Part shown: in pieces, positions 34,233 through 46,689 of the stretch | Layout: every line of letters starts with the position of its first letter | Position numbering within the stretch: the first letter of the stretch is position 1 | Assembly: GCF_963082655.1 (NCBI RefSeq) | Contig: NC_081554.1 | Span: 53,743,609 to 53,807,608 of the forward strand | Length of the DNA stretch: 64,000 nucleotides | From: Stomoxys calcitrans | Taxonomy: Eukaryota; Arthropoda; Insecta; Diptera; Muscidae | Direction of reading: 5' to 3' | Notes under the pieces: generated by a model | Seen by the model: the letters and a program-made list of their open reading frames with translations, nothing else | Database searches by the model: none | Told to the model about the DNA's origin: nothing | Program-made: the position numbers and the translations under genes

Positions 34233-34600
34233 GAATACGCAAAATAACTAGTTTAACTTATTTGCTCACGTCCTTTTCCTTCAGTCTTGGACTGGAGGAT
34301 AAAATCTTACAGACTTATCACTGCCACTTTCATCCTATTCAGACGAACTCCTCCTCTCCATAACATCCAAAACAGGGAATTCTCAGTAAAGATGGAAGTT
34401 GTGTTCTTCGGAGGAGAGAATATTCCATGTACTAAAGGCGCAAAATAACTGGTGGGACTTATTTGCTCACGTTCTTTTTTTCAGTGTTGGACAAGCAGCA
34501 GGATAGAAATTTACAGACTTATCATTGCCATTTCCATCCTTTTCAGACAAACTCTTCCCTATAAAATCCAGAATCGGAAAGTTTTTGGTAAAGGGAGTTT
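34233..34600 (+). repeat. About 207-bp tandem duplication in the LINE relic
   Basis: GCAAAATAACTAGTTTAACT, TATTTGCTCACGTCCTTTT and GACTTATCACTGCCA (34238-34325) recur from about 34441 as CGCAAAATAACTGGTGGGAC, ATTTGCTCACGTTC and GACTTATCATTGCCA. Confidence 0.75.
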
Positions 34601-35289
34601 TTCTGTGGATCATATATCAATGAATCAAGCAAGCGAATCATTATATTTTGTCAACTTTTTTGACATTTTCCTAGACTGGGCAGTGCCAATCTCGTGGGTT
34701 TGGCAGTTGGCCTGGGCAACGAAAGATATGTCCGTGTATGGAGCTGGAAATTTGATTGCTATTTCGATTATGGTCAATGCTTTTCCGTGGCTTGAAAGTT
34801 GGAATTTGCCATGTCTTGAAGTATTGCTAGCTGCGGGACTCGAGAAAGGAGGAACACGTTGTTTTAAAGCTGTCGGTAAGCCTCCAAGCAAAGTACGAAA
34901 AAATGCGGTCTAGAAGTATTTCAGTCCAATAGCGCTAAGACACATTCACAGGAGCATTCGGCAAGCCTCTATTCAAAACGGAGTGACACATTGCTGTTAG
35001 GGATATCGCACTTCTCCAGAGATTGAGAAGAAACTTGTTTTCTGGAGCTGTCGACAGGTAAATGGACGCAAACACCCGGCGCCTGGACAATTATAATCCT
35101 CCAGTAATGGGGAAGGATGGAAAATCGATTTTTTTTGATCTACCGGAGTATTTCAGGATAAACCGAAGGAAAACTCGCCTTTTCTAAAAAACCTCTGGAG
35201 CAGTTTGGCTAGGTTCGTGTTTAGGCAGACGGATATAGGTCTGTAACTCGACAATTTTCTATGCAATAGACTAAACTGTGGCAAGCGTC
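34601..35289. other. No recognised feature
   Basis: A 153-codon open frame ends at 34913. Its first part is the duplicated LINE relic, and the rest resembles nothing known to me. Confidence 0.4.
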
Positions 35290-35710
35290 TATGTAGGTTT
35301 AGGTTGAATGGGTAGCCCACCATAAAGGTGAGTTTACGCGGAGGCCAGTTCGGAGTAAAGCTGCTTACTCAAAACGAAAAGTCTGTTCCCTGTGAACCCG
35401 GACATGAACAAAGCAAGTGCTTTGTCGTCTGATCCTCAAAAAGACAGCTACCGGCCAAGGTCCGGTTATATTATGTGTAAAAGCGCTCGCTTACCTGTTA
35501 TCAAAAGTTTATAGCTTCTTTGGTTGATGGTAGGTAAGAGTGCCCTGATAGTACCGCATCTATGTACAGATTCCCATCTCGTCACTGACTTTGCATTGAC
35601 CAACCCCTCTATTATGTTTAGTAGTACGCCAAATGGGATGTAAGCAAGACGGGCGACTGGTAGCCGTGGACGAGCCTTTACTGGCACACTCGTCCGCCTT
35701 ATTATTTACT
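35290..35710 (-). pseudogene. LINE C-terminal region and 3' end
   Basis: The minus strand encodes IPFGVLLNIIEGLVNAKSVT, RWESVHRCGTIRALLPTINQ and RSYKLLITGKR, the part after RNase H. Below it, 35290-35340 (GGTTGAATGGGTAGCCCACC) resembles LINE 3' flank. The RNase H domain upstream is too decayed to call. Confidence 0.65.
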
Positions 35711-38700
35711 TGTTATGTCATGAGATTGGAGTCTATTAAGGGACTTTTCGCCCCATTCCGGGACCAACTCTGATCACTATTCTCGAACTCAGGGCTCTGA
35801 GCTCTAACATACTGTCTAGATAAATCTTGAGTCAACAGATAAGTCATCACTGCAAAAGAATGTGTCTTCATTATACCCTTCATAATAGGGTTGAAGTGTT
35901 GCACAATGACTGACCTCCAAGATCAAAGCCAAGAGGTTTAAATTCGTCCATATCTTGATTTGGCCTACAATGATCTCCAACATCGGTCCATAACATTTTG
36001 TCTTTGGAACATACATACTTGGCAACCCTAAATGCCAAACAACAAATACACACATTTGCGCCAGCCATCATCTCAAATATTACTCAAAGCAACAACAAAA
36101 CTGAATCTATGCCAATCTCAAGTACTTTATTATGAAGGCGAGTACACCTTCTACTGCTTTGTGGGCCAGCTTGGCGCCTGTTACTATTTCTCGCAGTGGT
36201 GTTTTGTGGTTGGTTGTATTCATGATTGGATTGTGTACTTGCTTGCCAGCTGGCTGGCTTGTTGCTGCTGCCGTTTCCTAATATACCCACCGTACGTACG
36301 TACCCAACTCGATGATAACTCGTTGTTTGCCGGCGACGAGTAGCGTACGGGCACTGATATTGCGGAAGCATTGCTTCTCACATACAATGTTCAAAAATAA
36401 CAACAAAATATCCCTCAGCCAGAGTCGATTGGTCGTTGCCGTTGTACCTCAGTGGCCCAACAAAGAAATGAATTTCGAAAATTTTGTGTTGGTCGAATGG
36501 TACAATTCGTTTACCAGGCGCACAGCATGTGCGGCAAGTGTTTGCATTGTTACAGTTGGATGAATGCTCTTATTGGCTGTCTGTATTGCACTTTTCGGTT
36601 TCGGTTTGTAGTTCACTATGGACTGATGGCTCACCGTACGTACAGCTAGAGAACAACAACAAACTCGCACACAGAACCTCTTCAGCTCTTGACTGGTTTG
36701 GCGTGTTCACGGGGTTTTTGGTTTTTGTGCTGCGGAACAAACAACAACGACGAATCATTTGAATTGTCGACGTTGTTCAATCCAGTGAGTGAGTGGTATG
36801 GTAGCTGATGGCCTGGGGTGTGCAGACAGACAAAGGTTTCATAGCATTGAGTATAGTATCATCGGTTTGATTCCAAGGATGGGTGGAAAGAGACGATTAT
36901 TATAAACGGATGGATGAATGAACGAGCGAATGTACTGCGAGAGTGTGGTGTGGTGTTTTGTTGGATTTTCACACAACCAGTTAAATGGAAAACAATAGAG
37001 CTCAACAACAGCAATCAGAGAAGGCCTGTTTGTTGTCTTCTTGTGCATGCACCAACCAAGCCCGGCAAACCATCCAGTCAAATTCAATCAGGCACTTTTT
37101 AGCAGCTGCTATTTTGATGTGAATGGATGGATGGGTGGTGGTGGTGCCCATATTATAATGTCTCTGCTACTTTGTATTAAATCCAAAGTGAGGTACAGTG
37201 GTAAGACAGTAGAAATGGGGAAGATAACTCCATGCTGACAGATCCGAAGAGGAGATGACTTTACTTGCGCAATTGGCAGCCTAAAATGTCTTTCAGAATG
37301 CTAGAGGCTAAAAAATCCTTAAGCTACATATGTACTTGGAAAACATTTTTTGTCGTCCGTAAAAAGATTTCTAGAGACTTCTCTTTACAAGGGCATATGC
37401 TCAAAGGACAAAAGGCAGACGAGCGGAAACGGGAAGAGGACCATAAATGATCGTTACGTTATCTGGAGAAGAAGCATAAATTCTACTACATGAAGTACGA
37501 ATCCCTGATAAATTAACACATGCCGCTGCCTACATAGAACAGCTCAAACGCGAACAGAATAACAACTGCTACACAGGACCTTCAGAAGTCCTGCCGCTAA
37601 AGCTAGGAGGGGTAGTCAGAACAGTAAAAACTGACAATGAAACGCATTCTAATGATTAGACCGTGATCGAGTGATGGGCAAGCAAGTTAGTGCAAACGGG
37701 AGAAGAAATCCGTCAGTTTTTTTTATTAATGTCTGAACAACAAGTGGTAAGTGGCAACCGGCTGGACCGGACCATAAGAAGGATGGCTGAAGATTGAAAA
37801 AATCTCTTCTTAGCCCTGTTCAATGATATGAGTTCCACAATGAATTGAAGACGTCATGGCAAGAGTACTTCAGGGTAACTGATTGCAGCAATGAGACGTT
37901 AAGCTTTTCTTTGATTTGCATACATGTCCTTGTATTTCTTGAGCCAAACAAGAAGTTAGAGCTGACCCCGACTGACAAATTCCTCATGCGCAGGCATGTG
38001 AGGGTAAATAGGTCAAGAATTCTATCATTAGCGTCTGAAATATTGTACAAGTATAAGTGGCCATCATCAACCAAATCAATCCCAAAAATTAATTGTCTAC
38101 AGAAATATGGATGCAGATCGAATAGAAAATCGTCCCGTCCTCACTCGACGATTTCAGAAAAGGGTTGCAGGATTTTTTTGAGAAGATCGATGGCCACATA
38201 AGTGCGATAAGGTTATTGGTTGCTGTAATGAGACAGCGTTAAGCCATTCTTTGATTTTCATCCATGGGCTTGACCTTCTTTGGCCAGATATGTGAAGATA
38301 AAGCTGATTAATAAACTAAGCTACAACAACATGTGGCGACGAAGTCATACTCCAGTTGCTAAAGCGCATATCTGACGTTTTCAAGGTTAGGATTAGACAA
38401 CCGCAAATGGAAAAGGGGGGAAAAAGGGTTGCCGTCTCCCTTACCCTCGTTTGTCTCTTGCAGACCTTTGGATCAGAGTTAGGCCGCAATCTGCTGTTGT
38501 ACAGAGTACAATGTGCCCCAGCGCTACTACAGACAAACTGCTCCGAATTATGGGAACTTGACCAGTATTCAGAAACTGGCCAAGGAAGTGTACGTTCATA
38601 GCTTGATGGCACCAAATGGCAAAAGGATTTCAAGCTGATTAGTTGGGGCAGTTAACCAATATTAAAATCCCTCGATTTGCATCAATAGACTTGATCTTAT

Positions 38701-39570
38701 TTGGCTTTACAGAGATAGCGCACTCAACCAATTGACGGCATAGTAGAAACAACAATTTCGAGCAGAGGAATGACAAGGGCTAGGAACTTCTGGATCAGGG
38801 TTGGTTCGGAATATTTGTAACTCCAATCGCCCTCGCTGACAGAACGATCGCGATATGGCCACAACGATAGTAGATGCATCTATAGAAGATCTTATCGGAT
38901 CACACTATTTTGCATGTGTGGGCAGTACACACTTTCCAGCCCTAGCGAGGGATAAAAGAGATAGCAAGCAGCTCTGAGTCAGCATTGGTTCGAAATTTTT
39001 GTAACTCCTGCGGCCCTCGCAAGGAGAGATAATGTTTGATTTTATCCCTCCGCCGACAGCAAGACCGCTCAAGGATTTAAGGTGGCTAGAATGTTCATTA
39101 TATCCGGAACTGCAGATGGTCTTATCTGGGATACTTTAGTGTGCGTAATACACATTTTACAGGCTTTAAATCGGTAGAACTGGGCAGGTTTTCGGCATTA
39201 CTGCAGGAGTACCTTAAAATTATCTTGGCTTCAAAAGCATGACCAGCTTTCGAAGAAAGGACAATTGGACTTTTATCTACACACCTTGGGAAGTGTAGAA
39301 CTTCGGATGGATTAACATTTTTAGGTATGCCAGTATCAGGTCGACGATCGGAATATCGCTATGACCACAGTAACTGCCGATGATCTCATTGGGGACATTG
39401 TCGTCGAAGATATAGTATCGTAGATTTTACGACGTTTCCAGTCCTTTATGTAAATCGGGCGGACCGGAGAGAATATTGGCATTCTTCAAGGAGTTCCTCA
39501 AAAATATCCGTCGTTACTGATTTTTAGGGCATGGCATTACATAATCGATTTTAGTTTAAACTCTGGAAAT
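35711..39570. other. Unassigned DNA with degenerate tandem units at 38.76-39.4 kb
   Basis: 36.0-37.2 kb is non-repetitive and richer in G+C than its surroundings. It has many short overlapping frames and no motif. At 37.87, 38.21 and 38.64 kb a TTTGATTT(G/T)CATNCATG block recurs. At 38765, 38945 and 39340 kb-scale units with GGTTGGTTCGGAATATTTGT and GATCTTATCGG recur with decay. These may be old LINE sequence. No gene can be supported. Confidence 0.35.
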
Positions 39571-39574
39571 CAAT

Positions 39575-40370
39575 TTGATTTGATTGACACCGAAACGCTT
39601 CAAATACAGGTTGGAGAAAACCGTCATCGATGAAGAAATGCCATGTATCGAGACTTTCTTTAACACAAGGATCTTAAAGGTAGTTTTGGATCTCGGAGGA
39701 CCATTTAGCAATGTGGATAAAGGGTTAATAACACTAAGAAACAATCTGAGGGTCATGGATAATTTGGAGGACGCATATTTCATTCCAGAATGATGTTATT
39801 CGGTCAGTAGAACAACAATCCGAAGTTCTCAAGACAACTTGTTAAGGGCCCTTTATTACATTTATGACCAAAATCGAAAGCGAAGAACACCCAGTGTTTT
39901 GCGATTTATAGGAGATATATCGGAGACGGGTGAATCGATTTAAGGGAACAGTTGTTTGTACCCACAACGTCCTACCCAAAATATCCCTCGAAACGGGCAC
40001 ATGGACCGAACAGTATAATATGGGACATAAATGATATGCATTTGGGAGTGGAGTGTGGTTTTGATATAAAACTTAGTGGCGAAGCATCGGTGGGCTACTT
40101 AACCTATAAAAGACTTAATTGAAGGGTATTTGGGAGTATAGTATGAATCTAATATTGAAGACCAAGTATCAAGGCAGACTGCTTCACTCCAAAGAAACAC
40201 AAGTACCTAGGCCTAGTTTTTGATTCGAGGACATCCTGACAAACGAATCCAGGGGAGAAAAGTCGTAAGACTCTCCGCGACTTCTACCCAAGGGTAATTT
40301 ACTGAAAGTTTGTAGCCATAATAAGATCATTGTTGACTTATGGGGGAAGGTTGTAGATAGGAAAATCTAC
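39575..40370 (+). pseudogene. LINE RT fragments
   Basis: FKYRLEKTVIDEEMPCIETF then VVLDLGGPFSNVDKGLIT, where DLGGPFSNV matches RT motif A (consensus DIEGAFNNV, catalytic Asp retained). At about 40195-40260 KHKYLGLVFDSRTS matches KYLGVILDSKL. At about 40310 VAIIRSLLTYGGRL matches VRPILTYG. The order is correct but frames are shifted and the YADD region is lost. Confidence 0.75.
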
Positions 40371-41985
40371 AACCCATTGTTTGTCACGATGTCCTCGAAT
40401 AGAGAACTAGGCCTAGGTATTTGTAATTCTTGGGAGTGGAGCGGTCTCCTCGACATTTGGCTTTCAATTATATTATCTGGGAATTCGAGAAATTTTAGAG
40501 ACTGGTCTTCGACGGAATTGTTGATCTACGCCACAGGTTGGCATAGGAGCCTTTAAAATGCATTCCATAGGCGGAAAGAGGATATGTACGGACACTATTG
40601 TATTTGCGATATGATAGATACTCAGAGAAGGCAGGAGAAAATCTCTTTTTTAGACCAATTAGTGAAAGAATCTTCGGAATAAGCATTTCCAACAGAAAGT
40701 TTGAATGTGTATGCTGTGTTTGAGGATGAATGATACCAGAATATTTCCACGTCGCTTTAAGATGGGAATGGGATTGTGAGTCTACCTGTGGGTCCTGCAG
40801 AGAATTTCTACATCTTAAATAGTATGCTAGCTCTCAGGCTCTTTTATTGTAGGACGGTGAAGTGGAAGTGCATGAAAAATCTTCACATACTTCAATTACG
40901 CTGACTTGGTTATCTCTACACAAAAACAATCCAGAAAATGACAAACAGGACATATATGCGCAAGGTCGCGAAAAATCAGTACCTTAATATAAATGCAATT
41001 TTTAGGATTTTGCAACTTGTAGACCTTGAATTCGTTTAAAAAAGAGTAAACGAACAACAAGAGATCTCTGAGAATTACGCAAGTCACAGTGCAGTTCCTT
41101 TTTGCCTTTAGCGAAGATCCAATTATTTAGTGCTCACCACGTTATTCTTCGATACATCATCAACCACTGTTCATCATACGTAAGAAATTTGATAGTCCGC
41201 TTGGGTAGTGTTCAGTTTTCGCTGCTTGTTGCTGCTTCAGTCCCATTCATGTTGCAGTGGTGCTTGTGCTGGATTCGATGGCCCACGTTGGCTGTGTTGT
41301 CATGCCAACTGTCAATTGAGCGAGTGGAGTAGTGTGTTTTGCTCTGTCTACTGACCAACCGTCGTTGTGCTCTGCGATTAAAGAGGGCTAGAATCAGATT
41401 GGGTTTGGGTAAAATCAGTTGTTGATTGGCTTGTTTTAAGGTTGGCCGGTTTGTTTGCTTTGCCTTTTTGACTTCCTTCCTACTTACCTGTGTCCGCAAG
41501 CATGCAATCTTTTCACCAAGAGGTTGTTCTGGCAATGCGCCTTATGTTTTCCTTACACGAAATTGCCACCTTAAATGGCATTTTAAGGAGGTCTTTCGTA
41601 ACAAATGGAAAATACAAGGCTACAGAGTTCTTAATTGGTGGATATGAAAGTAATGTGTGTATAGGTGGTAAGGTGTAAGGCATCAATGGCCTACTTTGGA
41701 CAAGTATATGGGTGTAGATGTGCTATCCAATTAAATGGGTAGGTGATTTACACAAGAAAAGTTAGTTGGTTGTAGGAAAATCACAATTTAATGAGTTGGT
41801 TAAGTTCATTTAGATATTTTGCCATCTAGTTCTTACCGTTAAGCTAGCCAGATAGGCTTGCAAATTTGCCCTTGAATATTCCATTATCGAACAGGGGATG
41901 GATTTAAAAAGCCTTATAACTGGCGAATAATCCCCCCAGCTCAATCAAACAAGTCCTCGAATAAATAAGAAGCTAAAGTAGAACT
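40371..41985. other. No recognised feature
   Basis: Only short frames are present. CTGCTTGTTGCTGCTTCAG at 41222 is low complexity. Confidence 0.4.
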
Positions 41986-41989
41986 TACA

Positions 41990-42230
41990 GGGCACGCACA
42001 CATCATATGTTCAGTTGTTTTCACTTCCCCAAAATCCTCCAAGCTTTTCTAGTAATCGTTGTTTGCTACTTTAAGTCTTGTCTTTTATCCTTTGCCCTTT
42101 GGGTCTTATCCCGAAGAAATAGCTTACATATCGATTGAGGCCTACCCACATATTCCGGTTCTTGTGCAATGTGATAGTTCCCAGTCTTGCAAGCTAGTCT
42201 GCTCTACAATTCAATGGGATATCTCTGCGG
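41990..42230 (-). pseudogene. Possible LINE 3' coding end
   Basis: CATATGTTCAGTTGTTTTCA and AGTAATCGTTGTTTGCTAC resemble antisense sequence of the zinc-knuckle end of RNase H-type LINEs. The evidence is weak because no intact motif is left. Confidence 0.35.
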
Positions 42231-43300
42231 TCCTGCACCAAAAACAGGTGAGTTTGGAACTATTCATTCATCGCCACAGTCATAGGTGGCTTTTGAGTTC
42301 AGAAATATGTTCTCCAGAGATTTAAAGGCTATCTGAGCTAATTTAATTGCCAAATATGAACTCTCTAATTGCGTTTTTTTCGAATTTAAAGAAATACAAG
42401 CATTTTTAAGTTCCTGGGCACACAGAGCAACAACGAGAGCCAACAACTTCCAAAAGATGCACAGAATCAGGTGTGTGCTATGGGAGTAGTGTAATTGTGT
42501 AGAGATGAAATTTGCCATTACACAAACACATGCATTGAGAGAAGAACAGCTAACAGACAGGGTAGTCGATCATGGTTAATTTGGTGTTTATATCATAAAG
42601 GCGTTTTCTTAATAAATTGAATATAAGTTCAACATACCAGCGCACGGTCCTTGAAGCTTTTTACACCTAATGTGGCCGATGAGTTATTCTAACTTTCGTC
42701 ATTGGGTTAAAATAACTAACGCGTCCCAAAGTGGCTTTCCTTTTCCAATGCAGAAAAGTCTTCGAACATTAAGCTCGTCTCGAAACAAGAAACAAACAAA
42801 AATTGTAAAATTAAAATGATCTTCGTCCTAACAGGCAAAACACTTGACAATTAAGATTGTTTTCAGTTATTTTCATCAAAATCACGAATTATCATCTGTA
42901 CCTGGACTAAGATAAATTTTTAGGAAATGCAAGCATTTTTAAGTTTAAACGACTCTGATCAAAGTGCTCCAAGAGAAAGTCTTTTAGTTCAAAATCTTCT
43001 TAAAGTTATTGCCTGCATTTATTTAACATCGACGGCATAAATCAAGCACACAGTTCGCTAGTTAACATTTAAATGAGATGGAAAAATGTCTTATTCCACT
43101 GTAATTAACACATACCATCGTATCTAGTTGTGCATTGGGCAAATGCCCATGGTCTTTCTCTTATCCAGTTTGCGCAAACGAGTTATGCATTCGCCTTATC
43201 AGTTTTATATATCGAATTTTAATAGCTAAACCGGTAACCCATCAGCTAATGCTGACATCATAGAATCTAGGCTAACTAATTTCGTCATTCTATTTGTAAC
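42231..43300. other. No recognised feature
   Basis: AT-rich, no credible frame. Confidence 0.4.
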
Positions 43301-44190
43301 ACCACGAAATATTCGTCTAAGACCCTATAACGTGTCTAGACCGTCATTACATTTGGAGTCCATCTAGCCATGCCCGTCCGTCTGTCAAAAGCTCGATAAG
43401 TTTCGAAGAAGTAAAGCTAGGCACTTGAAATTTTGCACAAATACTTCATATTAATGTAGGTCGGTTGGGATTGTATATGGTTCAAATATCGGTCCGTGTT
43501 TAGATATAGCATCCATATTAACCGATCTCCTGATTATACTTCTTGAGCCCCTAGAGAGGGCAATCTAATGTGATTTAGCTCAAATTACTTTTGCACTAAG
43601 ACTTTTCCTATGACCTTCAATAGGTGTACCAAATACGTTCCGAATCGGTCCAAAAACTGATATAGCTCTTATATAGGACAATTTCCCGAATATACTTCTT
43701 AAACTTCTGAAGGACGCATACCTTGTTGTGATCTCCCATTATCTTGCCAACCGTGCAAAGAAATTGACTAATGCGATCCATGGTGGAGGGTATATAAGAT
43801 TCGACCCAGCCGAACTTAACACGCTTTCCCTCTTTAAACCCACCACCACTGGATGGGGGTATACTAATCTAGTCGTTACGTTTGTAACACCTCAAAATAT
43901 TAATCTGCGACCCCATAAAGTATACATATTCTTGACATTGTAAGTTGATTTAGCCATGTCCGCCCGTCTGTGAAAATCACGATAGCGGTCGAGCTGCACG
44001 AAATTGTTCACAGATAGTTTTTATCGATGTAGGTCGTTGGGATTGCAAATGGGCCATATCGGATCAGATTTTGATATTGCTCCCATATAAAGTGGTCCTT
44101 TAACTAGACTTCCAACAATCGTGCCAAGTATGGTCTGAGTCTGTCGATAACCTGATATAGCTCCCATATAAACCGATCTCCCGATTTGAC
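43300..44190 (+). repeat. Two family A copies head to tail
   Basis: The first copy runs from GTAACACCACGAAATATTCG to CGAACTTAACACGCTTT (43830). The second starts AACCCACCACCACTGGATGG at 43836 and runs to CCGATCTCCCGATTTGACA. This head-to-tail junction shows both family ends: start ACCCACCACC, end AACTTAACACGC. Confidence 0.85.
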
Positions 44191-44199
44191 ATTTCTCTC

Positions 44200-44803
44200 C
44201 TCTACAGCTCGATTATACCGCGAGTAGACCTACTTTTATCCTCTATACAATCTCCCATTGCTTTAACTCTCATCTTAATCTGTATACCTCCCGCTTAATC
44301 TATATATCTATGGGTTGGATATCTAAAATAGTATGCAGTGCCCTGGTGGGCGTGGTCATCATCGCTCCGCCTATTCCAAGAAAATATGTCTGAACCTGTA
44401 GTATTATCTTTACGTTGCATCGCAGTCCACCAAACTAATGAGGCGTTGGTAAGTATTGGTCCCATCATTCTCCTGTAGAGCCAGTGGACTATCCTCGGAT
44501 TCTATTCCCATTTTGAGCCTACGGCCCGTCTACATAGTGGCCAACATCTGTGTGCTTTCTCAGTACGCTCCTGAATGTGACACTTCAATTCAGTTTTCTG
44601 CTTAAGATCACACATAAGTATTTGACCTTGTCAGTTAACGAAATCGTTCAATTGAGGAAACGTGGTGCGTCAAAATCGCCCATCTTCGTCTTCCTCATGA
44701 ACAGGCAGATTTCAGTCTTCTCTGGGTCAATATTGGGACCAATAGGGCTATCCCAGTTTTATGAGATCTCCAAGACCCTTTCAGCCCATCGGATAAGGAT
44801 CTA
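44200..44803 (-). pseudogene. LINE RT C-terminal part (minus)
   Basis: From about 44735 the minus strand reads PEKTEICLFMRKTKMGDFDA, the RT motif D region (KTE(I/L)CLF). A TDKVKYLCVIL segment follows (consensus TDKVKYLGVIL), and the next 400 bases cover HKCWPLCRRAVG-like and GLTSLVWW-like thumb sequence with stops. The same region is at 59.83-60.29 kb. Confidence 0.75.
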
Positions 44804-44816
44804 AATCAGCTATGTA

Positions 44817-45049
44817 AATTGAAAATTTGCCCATGAACATTCCATTAAGGAACAGGGGTAAACATCCGTACCTCCGTGCGATACATCTTTGGGAGAAGTT
44901 TTTACATGTCATAGTACCTCACAAATGTTGCCAGCATTAGGAGGAGATAATCACCGCTGAACATTTCTTTTGATGTTCTCGCCGACTTGAACCCTTTAGC
45001 GTTTAGCGTTATAGGCGGACATGCTAACCTTTGCACTACGGTGGCCTCC
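44817..45049 (-). mobile_element. tRNA-derived SINE with 13-bp target duplication
   Basis: On the minus strand the head GGAGGCCACCGTAGTGCAAA and GGTTAGCATGTCCGCC form box A, and GGGTTCAAGTCGGCG is box B-like. The tail ends TTCATGGGCAAATTTTCAA. AATC(A/T)GCTATGTA flanks it at 44804-44816 and 45050-45062. Confidence 0.85.
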
Positions 45050-45061
45050 AATCTGCTATGT

Positions 45062-45266
45062 AGAAGTTTTGATAGGCTATTGGAGATGGCACTGGCCTGG
45101 ACCTAAGGGTCTCAATGTATGTTCTATTAGACGAAGTCAGAATAGATTTCCAAGCGCTTTGATCTTCTGCGTTCTTTCTCGAATTTCTGACACATAGTTT
45201 CGAGATCGGAGTTATGGGAACCCCCTCTGGATGTATCAAATCCAAAGCCTTATTGAAGGGGTCCAA
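45062..45266 (-). other. Unidentified open frame, possibly RTE-type LINE tail
   Basis: Minus frame with FNKALDLIHPEGVPITPISK, then CVRNSRKNAEDQSAWKSILT and SSNRTYIETL. The R(N)xRKxAEDxxxW pattern resembles the C-terminal tail of RTE-type LINE proteins, and RTE-like RT lies immediately upstream on the same strand. The assignment is tentative. Confidence 0.35.
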
Positions 45267-45274
45267 TTATCTAG

Positions 45275-45520
45275 TTGAATTTAGATTGTAATCTTAAAGG
45301 AGACATAATGCTCAGTAGTTGGCTCATACTGTCTTGTCTCATTTCTTGTATACGGGTCATAGTATGTTCTAGTTCCAGTCTTCGGGTATGCATTCTTCTA
45401 GCCAGATTTCGTAAACGAGCTGATGTATACTTCACATCTGCACGTTGCCTTCGGTCTTGAATAATTCAGTTGGTACCCCATAGGTTCCTGCTGCCTTGTT
45501 GCTCTTCTGCCGGGTAACAA
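45275..45520 (-). pseudogene. RTE-like RT fragment
   Basis: The minus strand reads IIVTRQKSNKAAGTYGVPTE, matching the KNNKAAGxDG(L/V)PAEL segment of RTE-type RT. The adjoining CTCATTTCTTGTATACGGGT and TGGCTCATACTG blocks recur at 52500-52560, so the two loci share one family. Confidence 0.65.
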
Positions 45521-46689
45521 TTATGCAGACATCATGAATAAGTGGTATGGAACTCATATCGTCATCAGGGATCGGTTCGTTCTAAGTCCCATAACTGCCA
45601 CTATCGGTAACTGCAGCTGGCAAAAATGTTCCTTTCATATTCTGAGTATATTATCTATACCTGTTGACAGATTTCCTTCTTTGTCTCTGCAGGAGGATGA
45701 ACTCGTACCAAACCCATCGATTTGATGTTGAATTTTTTGGGTGAATTTCCATATTTCCTGCTGAAGGTGTCCACGCAACCTTTTGTGCTGTATGTTTTCC
45801 AAGATTACGTTTCTGTTCTATGTCAGCTGGTACATTTCTTGGAATATTTAGAATGATGTTAACTGATCTGAACCGATGTTGGCACTTCTAATCGATTTTA
45901 AGTTCCTTAATGCTGGATAAATATCTTTCACAATCTAAATATGAATCAATTTGGAAGGGGTTAATTTTGAAGAAGTTGTTCTTTTTTCGAGTGAGCACAA
46001 AAAAGTGGGTGGATAGTGTCAAAAGTCAAGTGAAATATTTTACATTAAATTTCAATTTTTTGGGTTTTTTTGCACCATTTTAAACTGGGACTGGGAAGAT
46101 ACTTCAATTTAAAAGTGGAAAGAAGAGATATTCTACATCAATTTTGCCTATGGGCTACCTAAGAAAAGAAATTCATCAACTTTCGATATTCCATAACTAT
46201 ACGAACCTTAAGTTATTTATTACTACTTCTTAATTTTAATAAATCTCTTAAAACCCCTTTTAGCTATTTTTAACCAAATTGCAATACAACACTGAATTGC
46301 ATAACAATTTCATTGCGGTTTGATAACAAATTTCAACTGGCCCATTCATTATGGTGTGATTCTACTTGTCAATGTGCTTTAAAAGATCAAGCCAATAAAA
46401 ATTAAGGGGGCGGGTTGAATTGGCAAACACTATTGCAAATAAATGACTTCAACTGTTTGGAGGGAATTTGGTGGGCAAGTTAGGTATGTATGTACCTAGT
46501 TATGGGTAGGTTGTTGTGGGCATAAATGTATGATGCACGCACCTATAGTGTTTGTTTGTTTAATATAAAAACCCTTTGGTGCTTGAAAAGCGATGGTGGG
46601 ATACTTTCAATAAACTTCAGGCAATAAACTTCACGATGGAGGAATTGGCTAGTAGTTGATTCATAGAGACGAAAGGTATGACCATATTC
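45521..46689. other. No recognised feature
   Basis: AT-rich spacer with no repeat family motif found. Confidence 0.4.

Noticed and set aside
34452..34913. 153-codon plus frame
   Set aside because: Its start is duplicated LINE sequence and the remainder has no identifiable motif; chance is likely.
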